Shown here in pieces: positions 31,834 to 42,784 of a stretch of DNA of 64,000 bases. Numbering within the stretch: position 1 is the stretch's first letter; the number at the start of each line of letters is the position of its first letter. The notes under the pieces are model-generated. The model had not been told where the DNA came from and made no database searches. It saw only the letters and a program-made list of their open reading frames with translations. This stretch comes from Trichocladium uniseriatum (taxonomy: Eukaryota; Ascomycota; Sordariomycetes; Sordariales; Chaetomiaceae), in the NCBI GenBank assembly GCA_017139535.1, contig WOUO01000005.1, forward strand, positions 248,001 through 312,000, read 5' to 3'. A program made the translations under genes and the position numbers.

Positions 31834-32889
31834 ATGAACAACATCCTCACCGGCGCCGCCATGGGTGCGGCCCTGACCGCGGCAGGCGTCTACCAGCCCT
31901 CCGTCATCCTCGCCCAGTTTGACTTTTCCGACTTTTCCATGCTCCAGACCTTTCTCACCGCCGCCGCAAGCAGCACGTAAGCCATCCCTCCCATCTGCCT
32001 CTTCTCCTACCCGTTCTAACACCCCACTCACAGAATACTCGTAACCCTCTCCCAATCCCTATCCGTCACCCACATCCCACCACGGCACCCCTCCTCCCTC
32101 GGCCTTCTCTCCCGTTACGACGGCAACCTGCTCGGCGGCGCGCTGCTCGGCGCCGGCATGGCCGTGTCGGGCGCGTGTCCGGGGACGGTGCTGGCCCAGC
32201 TCGGCGCCGGCGTGCGCTCGGGCAGGTACGCGTTTGGCGGCGCCGTGCTCGCTGGGTGGGTGTGGTCTATCTTTGGGGCGCGGTGTCGCCTCCCTCCGAA
32301 GAAGGAAGACAAAAAAGGGCCGGAGGGGGTAGATCGGAAGGAAGGGCCCGTGACGGTGTACGAGGCTTTCGGGGTGGGCAGGGCGGCGGCGGTGGTTGGG
32401 TTCGAGGCGGTTTGTGCGGCGGTGCTGGTGCTGGCGGCACGGTATACGACTGCTGTCACGGCGGAGAGGGGAATATCGCCGTTTGTTGGAGGGCTGGGGA
32501 TCGCAGCCGCGCAGCTGGTGTCGATTGTGCTGCGGCGGTCGCTGCTCGGGGCGTCGACGTCGTTTGAGGAGCTCGGGGGTGGGATTTGGCGGGCGTTGAG
32601 AGGCGAGGGGTTCGGGAAGTATGGGAACGTTCTATTCTCGGCAGGTGTGATTGGAGGAGCGTGGCTGTTGTCCACGGCGGTGCCGTCGTTGGGGCCGGTT
32701 GTTGAGGTTGCGGTTTCGCCGGCCAGGGCGGCACTAGGCGGGTTCATGATTGTGTTGGGTTCGAGGATGGCGGGCGGCTGCACGTCGGGACATGGCATCA
32801 GTGGGCTTTCGCTGATGTCTATGGCGAGTTTCTTGACGGTGGCTGCTACCTTTGCTGTGGGAGGTCTGACGGGGTTGTTGATGGGCTGA
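31834..32889 (+). CDS. YeeE/YedE family sulfur-compound transporter
   Basis: Exons 31834-31976 and 32034-32889 give 332 residues, highly hydrophobic with about 8-10 membrane segments. The first half holds GACPGTVLAQLGAG (Cys96) and the second half GGCTSGHGISGLS (Cys297). These are the paired conserved Cys motifs of the YeeE/YedE (PF04143, TsuA) family, which moves thiosulfate or related sulfur compounds across the membrane. The N-terminal half resembles the bacterial half-size permease PmpB and the C-terminal half resembles PmpA, so the protein looks like a natural fusion of the two. A charged loop (KKEDKKGPEGVDRKEG) lies between the halves. The intron has a GTAAGC donor, CTAAC branch motif and CAG acceptor. 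The divergent neighbour is an ETHE1-like dioxygenase. Whether it sits in the plasma or mitochondrial membrane cannot be read. Confidence 0.85.
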
Positions 32890-33715
32890 GGGTTGTAAGC
32901 TCTTGTCCGTGGCAGTCCTGAGAGCTGTTTGGACTGGCTCTGTAGCTGTAGATACTCTTCTTGTACATCTTTCGTGGTGATTACCCGCGATCGTATACCC
33001 TGTATATAAGCCTAGTTGGACATGGCCACCACACTTAAATAGAGGAAAAATGGAACAAACATAAAAATAAACTCGCAGGCAACCCAGCCGACTCGAACGC
33101 CTAGCTCAAGGGAGGAGAGGTACTCACGCCAAGGAAGACCGACCAAGGCTCACGCGCCCGGTCCAAAGAAGGGGTGCTCGGGTGTTGAGCTGCGCTTGAA
33201 CGGTACACTACTCTGACATTAAACAGCAAGGAGAGAAAGCCAACGCAGACGCAGAGAAGCCAAACGCTGGGGCCTATTGGCACACAGCGACACCACCGGC
33301 GAGGGGAGCAGGACCAAGTGGGTGTATGTCTGTCTCGTGTTAGCGTCTGGTCGATCGAGTTTCGGAGAGTGAAACGCGAGCCAACTGAGCCACCTGCGAG
33401 TTTTCAGTTTTGTTAGGGTGGGATGGGATGGCGGCAACTATATTCTTGTTTGCGGGCCGCTTACGGCGTGCAGTGTTTTGGTTGTGTTTGTTTCTGGGCT
33501 CACTGGGCCAGGAGTCAGGACGGTCGGGTTGGGATGAAAGGGTGTCGCGCTGGGGAGCATTGTGCACAAATGCGCTGTTCACGCAAGACGTTGTATGAGA
33601 ACATCCGAGATCAACAGGCTGTGGCGTGATCCGGCCAAGCAAAGACATTCGTCCGTCCTCATACACTGCATCAAGAGTCAAGGCCTGTAGGTTATATATA
33701 CAGCTCGGATTCCCG
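32890..33715. other. Intergenic region containing a candidate RNA gene
   Basis: The region lies between the sulfur transporter (+) and the EF-G2 gene (-). It contains the candidate Pol III transcript at 33063-33403 and a TATA-like AATATAG on the minus strand at 33444-33438. No protein gene is supported. Confidence 0.5.
33063..33403 (-). ncRNA. Candidate RNA polymerase III transcript with A box, B box and terminal stem
   Basis: Read on the minus strand, TGGCTCAGTTGG at 33392-33381 matches the A-box consensus TRGYNNARNNGG exactly. GTTCGAGTC at 33098-33090 matches the B-box core, and a T5 run at 33067-33063 would terminate Pol III. A perfect 11-bp inverted repeat (33403-33393 with 33079-33069, extendable by one G-U pair) would join the two ends in a stem. 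A TATA-like AATATAG lies about 35-40 nt upstream. A canonical tRNA does not fit: the boxes are about 290 nt apart and the D-stem does not close. I found no RNase P, RNase MRP, SRP or U6 core motifs by eye. The RNA class is unknown; a degenerate tRNA-derived element is the main alternative. Confidence 0.4.
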
Positions 33716-36288
33716 CTACCTCTCCTCCAAAGCCCTCTCGCGCGGGCCCGTCACCAGCTCAAAGCCTCCCGGGTCCAACTGCAACGAATGCCGCCCGCCC
33801 GTCTGGCTCCTCAGCTGGCCGTCATACTTCATCATCTCCTTGAGCGGCGCCTTGCCCACAATCGTCAGCATCCGCACAACCGCCTTCTTTGGCCCTCTCA
33901 AGCTCTGCACCGACTCGTACGGATCCGGCGGGACATAGACCTTGGCTATGTCGATGCCACTGCTCTCGCCACCCTCACTGTCAAATGCATCCTCGTCTGG
34001 CTTGCGCACCTCCAACACCTGCCCGCCCCGCGCCGCCACGAGGTCGTGTTGGATCGCGTGCCCGGCCTCTTCGGGGCAGTGGATCTCCACGTTGGTAAAC
34101 GGCTCGAGGATGCCAACCTGCCCGTTCTCGTGCGCCTCCTTGAGCGCCGCCCGCACGGCCAGCAGCGCGGCGTTGGTGATGTGCCCACCGGTGGATCCGG
34201 CTCCAAAAAAGTCGGTGGCCGGGTCGAACGTGACATGGACGTGGCTGCGACGGACGGGGGCGCTGCGACGGGGCCCGCGAGCGAGGGCCGCAATGGCACC
34301 GTTAAGGAGCTGCTGCCGGACCATTTCCGGGTCAAATGGGAGCGTAGCGGGGTCGGCGTCGTCGGGGAGCGGGATCGCAATGTGGATGATGTTGCCGTCG
34401 CGCTCGATGCCGGATTCGAGGAGCGAGTCGTGCTCCTGGTGCGCTTCAAGGGGCTCAACAAAGGCGGTGCAGGCTGCCTTGCCGGCCTTGTCGCGGATGG
34501 CGCGGTCGTACACGGCGCGGTGGGGGCTGGTTGGGGCGAGCAGGCACTCGGAGTACTCGACTTCGATGTCGCCCCACATAGCGGAATCGCGGTCAATCTT
34601 GTAGTGCGTCAGGAGGCGGTCCTGGGCAATCTCGAGGTGCAGCAGGCCCATGCCGGACAGGACCAGCTGCCCCGTTTTGTCGTCCTTGGTCCATCGGATG
34701 CTGGGGTCCTCGCGGGAGAGCTTCTTGAGGGCGTCCTCGAGCTTGTCGCTGGCCGTGCGCGTATATGGTTCGATGGCGATAAAGGCCACGGCGGGCGGCG
34801 TCTCGAGGGCCTTGATGCGGACGTTTCGGAACGCCTCGGGCGCTGTCTGGCTGTGGTGGCCCGGGAACGTGATGAGCGTGTCTCCAGTGCGGGCGGACTT
34901 GAGGTTTGTCATGGCGCCAATGTGCCCGGTGGACAGGTGCTGGATCTCGTGGTGGTCCTTTGCCGACACGTGGAGGATGTGCTGGGGCTTTTCGAACATG
35001 TGGACGTTGCTGTTCCACATCTGGCTGCTCCGGCTGAGGGCACCGTGGTAGACGCGCACCCAGCTCATCATCCCTCGCTGCGGGTCATCGACGACCTTGA
35101 AGACGTGGGCCAGGGCCACGATGGGGAGCTGGGGCTGGTGGTGTCCCTTTTTCTTGACCTGCTGCTCGAGAAGCTTGGGCAGGGGCAGGGTCTTGGACCC
35201 CGTAATGATCTCCGGGGGCGGCCTGTCGGCCGGATTCGGAAGGTAGTCGACGACGGCATCCAGTAGCGGCTGGACGCCGATATTCCGTAGGCTGGCACCC
35301 GCAAAGACGGGCGTGAACTTGGCCTCGCCGTCCATGATCAGGCGCCGGATCGCCTGCTTGATCGAGGCCGAGGGAACGTCGTTTTCGAGCTCGAGAAACT
35401 CATCCATAATCTGGTCGTCGTGTTCCGAAAGCGTCTCGACGAGCCGGAGGCGGGCGGTTTCCATCTCGTCGCGCAGCGCCGGGTAGTCCCGGGCAATGGT
35501 CTCCTTGCTGATGACCGACATGGCGCCGGTGCTGGAGAAGCGCAGGCCGAGCCCGTGGATGACGTCAATGACGCCGATAAAGTCGTCCTTTTGCCACCAC
35601 GGGATCTGGCACAGCAGCGGCCAGGTCCTGAGGCGCGCGGCGGCCTCTTGGACGGCCCGCTTGAAGCTCGCGCCGTCGCGGTCCAGCTTGTTGACAAAGA
35701 GCAGCCGGGGGATCTTGGAGAGCTGGGCCGACTCCCAGACGCGCTCCGTGTGGGTCTCGACGCCCTTGACCGAGTCGAGGATGCACACGGCGCCGTCGAG
35801 GATGGGCAGGCAGCGGTCGACCTCGTAGCGAAAGTCCTGGTGGCCCGGCGTGTCGATCAGGTTGATGGTCCTCGACTCGTGGCCCGCGGGGCACAGCGAC
35901 CTGGGCGGCCACTGGAAGGTGATGGCGGCTGACTGGATGGTAATGCCCCGCTCCCGCTCCATGGGGAGGAAGTCGGTGGTGGTGTTGCCGTGGTCGACAT
36001 CTGAACTGTCAGTCTCGCGCTGGGTTTTTAGTGACGAGAAAACATACTCCCGAGGTGGCGAGTCCGGCCGCTATGATAGAGCATGCGCTCCGTGGTCGTC
36101 GTCTTGCCGGCATCGACGTGGGCAATGATGCCAATGTTGCGGATGCTCTCGGTGCGGGCCTCGTGGTGGGCGTGGTCACTTGAGTAGCTCCGTGCAATCC
36201 AGCTCTGGCGGGCCAATTGGGCGTGTTTCAGCGCCAACGATAGCCTCCCGCCATTGCGGTAGGCGCGGAGGGGAGCGCTGATGAGCAT
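33716..36288 (-). CDS. mef2: Mitochondrial elongation factor G2 / ribosome-releasing factor 2
   Basis: Exons 36288-36048 and 36000-33716 give 841 residues. An Arg-rich, acid-poor N-terminus of about 40 residues is a likely mitochondrial presequence. The GTPase motifs are complete: AHVDAGKTT (57-65), switch region through FLPMERERGIT, DTPGH (130-134) and NKLD (184-187). Domains II to V follow, including LVLSGMGLLHLEIAQDRL and GGHITNAALLAVRAAL. The switch wording and length fit EF-G2/Mef2, which works with ribosome recycling factor to split mitochondrial ribosomes after termination, rather than translocating EF-G1. The single 47-nt intron (GTATGT donor, CTGAC branch motif, CAG acceptor) splits the switch region; joining gives GNVDHGNTTTDF. 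The downstream region (-) is not shared with another protein gene. Confidence 0.93.
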
Positions 36289-36829
36289 CCCCGTTATTAC
36301 CTTCCCTCTCCAGGTTGGCAGCTTCCTGACTGAGCTCCAATCTCTACCTCAGGCATGCAAACAGAGCTTAGTCCGGTGATGCAGATGCCAATTGACGCCG
36401 CATGTCAAGTTCCCAGACTGCGGGCTCAATTCAACAACATCTCAAGCAAGACGATCTCACATTCAGTTCAAGCGTTTGTTTTGTTGTTGCTTTTCTAAGC
36501 TCTTACCGAAAGCTTGCTGGCCCGTGCACCCTCGCTCCCGTTGGGGCAGGCTTGGCGCCAAGTCGGTTTACAGGCAACTGCGCCGCCTCAACGGTGGTGG
36601 TGATGCGGAGCACCGCAGCTTCCCGCCGACATCCCACCACGCCCAACGACTGTTGTGACGGGGTCATTGAGAAAGCTCCCAATCTCTACGCCAGTACGAC
36701 CGTTCAGTCAGCAGTCAAGAGTGATTGAGCGACTACGCAGTCATAGCAGAGCACCGACAGCCCACCTTGCTTGGATCGCACTCCGTCGCAAACACACGTC
36801 ATCGCCCGAGACCGAAAACCCGCATCACC
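36289..36829. other. Divergent promoter region
   Basis: This is 541 bp between the start codons of mef2 (-) and vps17 (+). Only short open frames are present and no further feature is supported. Confidence 0.5.
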
Positions 36830-38777
36830 ATGGACTACAGCGCATCAATACACGACCCGGACCACCCCGCCGAGGCCTCGCCGTGGGGCAATTCGCCGAC
36901 TTCGACCCCCCAGCATAATCGCACCGGCTTTGCCTCCTCCATAACCGGCCTGATGGGCGAGGGCGACGCTCCGGGTTCTCCGTTCGCGAGTAACGGCCTC
37001 CACGACGACGGCGGCTTCGGCGCAAGCGACACCGAGTACAGGAGGCCCGACACGGCAAGCACCGTCTCGCAGACAACCGAGCCGCAGTCCGATGAACCCG
37101 CCCCGGCCCAGCAGTACCAAGAAAACCAACCCCCCAGCCAGCAGGGGCCATTGTCGCCGGCGCCGGCGCCGGCGCCGCAGCAGCAGCAGCAGAGACCCGC
37201 GCCCGACCAAGCGCAGCGAGCCCAACAGCAGCAACCCCGGAAACCGCCACCGCCACAATTCAAGCTGCAGGCTAAGATTACTGGCCTTGAGCGCACCGGA
37301 CGCAAGGACCCCATCCTGAGATTCGACGTACATGTACGGCCGCCCGTGATGCGATGCGCCGACTGCCGCTGACAACTGACAGACGAACCTGCCCGCCTTC
37401 CGGACCACCCAGTACCGCGATGTGCGCCGCCTACACTCCGAGTTTATCAAGCTCGCCGAGCACCTAATCTCGGCTAACCCCGAGGCCATTGTCCCGTCTG
37501 TGCCGCCCGCCCTGACGTCCGCCGGCGCGGGCACCGAGGAGGACGAGATCCGCGTCAAGGCGCTCATGCAGCGCTGGCTCAACTACGTATGCAGCAACGA
37601 GGTGCTGATGCGGGACGACGAGATGGTGCTGTTTGTCGAGAGCGATTTTGGCTACAGCCCCATGGTCAAGAAGAAGCAGCCCGCCACCGGCGTGCGCCGC
37701 AAGATTCTGAAGCAGTTCGCGCCCCCTCCAGACGATACCCCTGAGCTGCAGGAGGCACGTCCCATCGTCAAGCTGTTCTACCTAGGAGCCATGGACGCCG
37801 GGCACAAGGTGGACAAGCTCGTCAAGTCACGCAGAGGTAAGCACGCCACCGGCTTCCCGTTAACCAAGGCTAACCCCACCCCAGGACTGGGCCTCGCCGA
37901 GTCCGACTTTGGCGTCAAGCTCGGCAACATGAACGTCCAGGAGCTGCATCCCGGCCTCGCCAATGCTTACCGCAAACTCGGCAAGATTGTCCAAGCCGTC
38001 GGCGACTACCACGCGGCGCAGGCGACGGCCGAGGCCACCACGATCGGCGACCCCTTCCAGTACCACTCGCAAGACGCATTTGTCGTCAAAGAAACCCTCA
38101 CCAACCGCCAGATCCTCATCCGTGAGTTCCTCCAGGCGCAGGAGGCCACCCGCAGCCGCCTCACCGCCGCGGACCGGCTCAAGTCGTCGTCGAACGTGCG
38201 CCGCGAAAAGGTCGACGAGGCCATCGCCGCCCTCGACGAGGCCCGCCACAACGAGTCGGCCCTCTACCAAAAGACCACCCGCGTCACCCACAACCTCGTC
38301 CACGACCGCCGCCGCTGGGCCGCCCGCACCGCCGCCGACCTGCGCCTCAGCATCCGCGAGTACGTGCTCCGCGAGATTGACGCCGAGCGCCGCGCTCTCG
38401 CTCTGCTCGAGAGTGTCCGCCCAGACATCCGCGCCATCGATTCCTCGGGCGGCCTGTCGCGCCTCGGCCGCGAGGCGCATCCCGCGGTCCGCAGGACCAG
38501 CATGGCGGCGAGCCAGGGACCCAAGGGGGACGCGTGGAGTGGTGTCCCGCGGCGGTCGGATGCCGTCATGGGCCGGAGCGTGTCGGGGAGTTTGGGGTCT
38601 GTGGAAGGGGACGAAGGCGCCGAGGGGCTGGGTGGAGGAGAGCAGGGGGGAAGGGCACGGGCGCTGAGCGGGGCGCGCGGCGGTGCTGCTGGGCTGCCCG
38701 GGCTGGCCGAGGAGGAGGATGATGATCGGGTGGATGCACGGAATGCCGCGAGTCGGTTGGCGGCGAGCACGTTTTAG
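36830..38777 (+). CDS. vps17: Retromer subunit Vps17 (PX-BAR sorting nexin)
   Basis: Exons 36830-37333, 37383-37836 and 37885-38777 give 616 residues. After a disordered N-terminus with Gln/Pro runs (1-145), a PX domain covers about 150-285 (TGLERTGRKDPILRFDVH, TTQYRDVRRLHSEFIKL, FVESDFGYSPM). A helical BAR-type region covers about 330-530 (LANAYRKLGKIVQAVGDYH, NRQILIREFLQAQ). The tail is disordered and Gly/Arg-rich. Vps17 pairs with Vps5 to form the membrane-bending half of retromer, which recycles cargo from endosomes to the Golgi. The intron at 37837-37884 (48 nt) is in frame and stop-free but has GTAAGC, CTAAC and CAG signals. The first donor has an alternative six bases upstream (37328) that would drop two residues (Val-His); homology favours 37334. 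The start is an ATG in a good context (ATCACCATGG). Confidence 0.9.
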
Positions 38778-41700
38778 TCTGGGGTAAGGGGTGGTTTATG
38801 GTTACGCGTATAGCTCAAGCTGCATAAGGCCTATGATTTGTACAGAAGAGATATCAATCGATCCTGATGTTCGTCTGAAAGGGCGGACTTTAGGCCGGTC
38901 ACGCCCTGATAACGGTTCCCTTTTGCGTGCATTCACATGCGCTGCTTTGCGCACATTTGCAATGATGCTTGCTTGGGTTCAACGCGCCTATCTATTTGAC
39001 CCGGGGAACTTCAAATGGCTTGGTATATCTGCAACAGGCTCGTTCTTGGCCCGAGATGCAATGCCTGCTTATCCATGTCGGCCTTTGCTCTAATCTGTAG
39101 AAACGACGTGTTTCCCTCACCGCTCACCACTCACCGCATTATCTCGTTATCTCGGTGTAGTCATGCCGAGAATTCCTGACCGGCTCAAAGGAGATCCACG
39201 ACTCAGGAACTGCGCCGATAAGCGGTGCAAGTGATATGCATGCTTGCTGTCCGGACGCGGTCCTCCGGCGCAACCTCGCTTGGTATCCATGGTCGGACGG
39301 TTTCGGTCGCGCCGTTCATGACATCAGACCGCCAATCCTCGGCCGGTGGCGGAGAAAGAGCCCGCAAGGATGCTGCTCAAGCTCACCGTTATGACGGCGT
39401 CGATGTCTTGCAGGAGCTGCAGACGAGTGTCGTCAACGCCGATCGCGGGCTAACCACCCGGCTCCGAATTCAGCCGCGTCAGGTGGAAGCGCATCCGCCT
39501 TGCTCGGGATCATGAGGTGGCCAGGCGTGAAACTCCCGGGGTGGCGGACGTGCGCGATCCAGGGGTTGCCCGACGCGACCGCAGCCAGTGTGCGCCCACG
39601 CACCGACAGGATTGGCTGTCGCCGGCCCTCCGGGGTTGATGACGGCGGCCCGGGATTGGCACAACGTGCCATCGTTCCTGTCAGTACATAACAGGGGTTG
39701 GATTGTTCCATGAGCTTGGACCTTGGGAAGTTCGGCTGCTTGTCCGCGAGCACAGACTTCATCATCTGTCCGGATGGCACCTCACGGTGCCTGTTAGCGA
39801 GCCCGGCTTTCCGCATTGGGACTGCCAGGTCATGGTGAAGGCTTGCGGTTTCTAGTCGAGGTCGGGGCTGTCTACTTAGTATTCAGCGAAGAACGGACGG
39901 AATGTTCCCGGCCCCCTCTAACTCACTCTCCTTCGTTGTCCGGACTCCTCCGGACGAGCACATTTAGAAGCTTCGAAACCGCCTTCGTTCGGTGGAGACC
40001 CTAGCGTCTCCACATCCTCCCTTGCAGAATCGCGGGGCTGGGGTCTTTCTTTTTTCTTTTGAGCCGCCATCTGAACCCCTGTCCCAGCTCGTCTGAACTC
40101 CAACGTCGCTTCGTGTTTGGAGAACGACACACGGATTGTGTCGGGGAGAACGATGACGGAGCATCCGACATGTCGGGAGGGCGCTGGTTGCGACTGTGGC
40201 TATCAGCATCTGCCGTGCCGCCCATTTGGCCACACCCTCAGGTTTGACCACATCCCGGAGCGACAGTCCTGGACAAAATTCGTGATCCACATGCGATACG
40301 GCCTGGAGCCTGTTGCTCCGTTGTGCCTACTAACCCATGCTCGGCCACGTGCGCAGGCTGGGCCGGCAAAATGGGGCGTGCATCTCGATTGGTTTGGCCC
40401 GGCTTGCCAGGCTGTGGTACGTACTCGGGATGCCAGCGCTTCTCGCCCTTTGGTCGGTTTGAGAATTCGTCATTTCCAGCCTCGAAAGCGAATCTCGCAA
40501 AGTACTCTCATCGACACTCCCCCTGTCTCTCGTCGCGGTGGCCCTGCATTCCAGAAAACTCCGTAGACCTCGGTGAATTGGTGACCGGCGCTCATCTCTT
40601 GGCAGCCTCGGCAGCCCACCACCGGGCCGTTTGAGACGTCCCTGTCGCGGCGCAAGGTTTTTCTAGAAGGGTTGTGCAGAACAGGTGGGGTTCGACCTTG
40701 AGGGCTCTTCCACGCGAAGTCTGAAGATCCGCCGCGGATAGAGGTCTGAGGAAAATCACTCCTCTTCAAGGCAGTTGCCACTGTCTCTGAGCGATGAAGG
40801 GGTTTGAGTGTCTGGAACCCCTGCCATGAGTTTGCGATTGGGTAAGCTCGAGGGTAGCAGTCGGGAGCTCTCGGCGGTGCGGGGATGACAGCCGTGGTCT
40901 GAGGTACTTCGGACAGAGTTGCACTTAGCTGCGGCCGCAGGGGGTTGAACGCGATAAACGACATGTCCGTCGCAGCGGAATCGGCGATGCGGTAGACAGG
41001 TTGGTCGCAGCAAAGTCCCCGAAGAACGACCGCCGAGTTTGTAACTGCCATTGAGCAGGACTTGTGGGTTCTCGAAAAGAGTGCACCTGCAGTTTCTGTT
41101 GGGAAGGCTGAAGCGACGACGCTTCCTTCCGCCGACCTCGTCCCTGGCACTAGCTCAGGCACCGAGTAGCCAACAAGGTGTTTAGCAGGGATGAATTTTT
41201 CTTGTTCTCGCGTCATCATGGAACCCTCGAACCTCCACACCGCTTGGCATCTCCAACTTCGATAATCACCCATCCCCCTGTCCCACTTGCAGACCTTATC
41301 GGATGTTTTTCACTATTCGGCGATCGCAACGGCGCGGTTTGCGACCGACGCATTGGGGCCGGATGAACGGACACCCAGGAAGGATTCGGCCCCGATCGGC
41401 CACGACCATGATGGCGGTCTGCCTCAGAAGGATATCGTCATTTCCAGGGCATTGTCGCATGCCGGGGATCGTGTAGCCTCGCTAAGCCCTGGAGCAGCCG
41501 GTTCTGCACGCCGTCTTCCGTCAGATACGCGGCCCACGGGCGCTCGAGGCGATGGCGTGCTCGTGCCAGAGACAGCTATTCGCTGCCGTTCTTCTCCACG
41601 AATGGACGGGAAAAGATGGCAATCTGTCGTCTCGGCACGCTTGCCGTATCCCCATGCACACCAGCAGCGGGGTCCCCAGAGACACCTGCATGGAAGCCGG

Positions 41701-42784
41701 CCATCCTCCCCGCGCATCACGATCCTGGCACACGCGCGCAGTTCTTGTCGGAAGTAATTTCTGCTCTCGTTTTGCCATTGCGAGCGATCCACCACGGCTT
41801 GGGCACGCCCAGAGAGGCAAGACCCTCGTCCCGGTGCTCCCGGATCGCATCAGGACTGGCCTGACCAGGCCCACCGGCATGCTGTGCGTCCCTTCAGACA
41901 TGGAGGTGCGGCAGGTGTCGGACGCTCTTCGATCCGTACCGCGCTCGACGGCCGGCGTGTCCATTGCACCACTCACAGCCGCCGTCGCACCCAGCGTGGA
42001 CAACCGCTGGCGGTGGCGCCGCGGAGCCATGGGGCCTGCAGCCGGCTCGGGCCCCGGCTGAGCTCGAGCCATGGGTTCCATGGATGTCGCGATGCTCCCG
42101 CCCAGACACCGATAGACATGGGTGATGGGTCCCTGTGCCGAAGATTGTCCTGGGGCACTAACCGCCTTCATGTTCTCCCGAGATTATCGCCTCCTCTCGA
42201 CTCAGAGATAGGCAGTCGGTATCTGACTGGTGAGGTCGGCTACGAGCATGCCTCCCCCAGGACACCGGCTTCACCTCCACTCCTGGACCTTGCACCCCCT
42301 TGATCTCTTTTTGATGTGCGCTCCTACCTCCTGCTTCCTGCCTCCACCTTGACGACCCCGGGCCGTGCACATCGCAGATTGACACATCGCAGCACGCCAA
42401 TACTTCCTATCATGGCGGCCAAACCGTTGTCGGGACTATACTTAAAGAGTGGGGGTTCGTCCTGGCGTCCTCTTCGTCTCTAAGCATTCGCCACCTCTAC
42501 TCGTTTTCAGACCCCTCCGCTTGCTCCTCCAGTCCGCCGGGCATTCAGTCTTTCTCTCTTTGGACGAGTGCAGACTTGCCACCCCTCAGCAGCACTCCTA
42601 CCCGCTTCCTATTTGGTGCTCTCCCTCTTCCACGTCCTACGCCGCTAGCACCAAGAAGAGCTGCCTTTCTCAAACGCCCCATTTCCGTCCCGAACCCCAC
42701 GGGGACACCCTCTCGCCGGCCTATCCCACGCCTCCCACGCCTCCCACGCCTCATCCCACGCTCCCGTGACTTCCCCCCATCGAG
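38778..42784. other. Long gene-poor interval
   Basis: This is about 4 kb between vps17 (+) and the polyol dehydrogenase (+). Open frames of up to 267 codons occur (minus, 41273-40470, with an ATG), but none shows a domain, and opposite frames are open as well. A T-rich, pyrimidine-rich leader begins at about 42440, with a TATA-like ACTATACTTAAAG near 42437-42449, and probably marks the promoter of the dehydrogenase. Confidence 0.45.
42720..42760. repeat. Short CCTCCCACG tandem repeat in a 5' leader
   Basis: Two perfect copies of CCTCCCACG (42731-42748) are flanked by one slightly longer copy on each side (CCTATCCCACG and CCTCATCCCACG). The array lies 25-65 bp before the ATG of the polyol dehydrogenase within a C/T-rich leader, so it is probably transcribed. 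Confidence 0.85.

Noticed and set aside
33063..33403. Canonical intron-containing tRNA as explanation for the A and B boxes
   Set aside because: The D-stem does not close after the A box, the base before the possible anticodon is not T, and the 7-bp acceptor pairing in standard register fails; the 11-bp terminal stem is in a different register.
33410..33424. CCCTAAC on the minus strand as a telomerase RNA template
   Set aside because: Only about one telomere repeat is present, fewer than the roughly 1.5 repeats expected of a template, and no other telomerase RNA feature is visible nearby.
37837..37884. Retained coding segment in Vps17 (16 residues)
   Set aside because: The stretch is in frame, but it has complete GTAAGC, CTAAC and CAG signals, and its removal gives SRRGLGLAESDF, which fits the family better.
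40680..40705. GGTTCGACCTT as a tRNA B box on the plus strand
   Set aside because: No matching A box or cloverleaf halves lie upstream at tRNA distance, and no T-run terminator follows.
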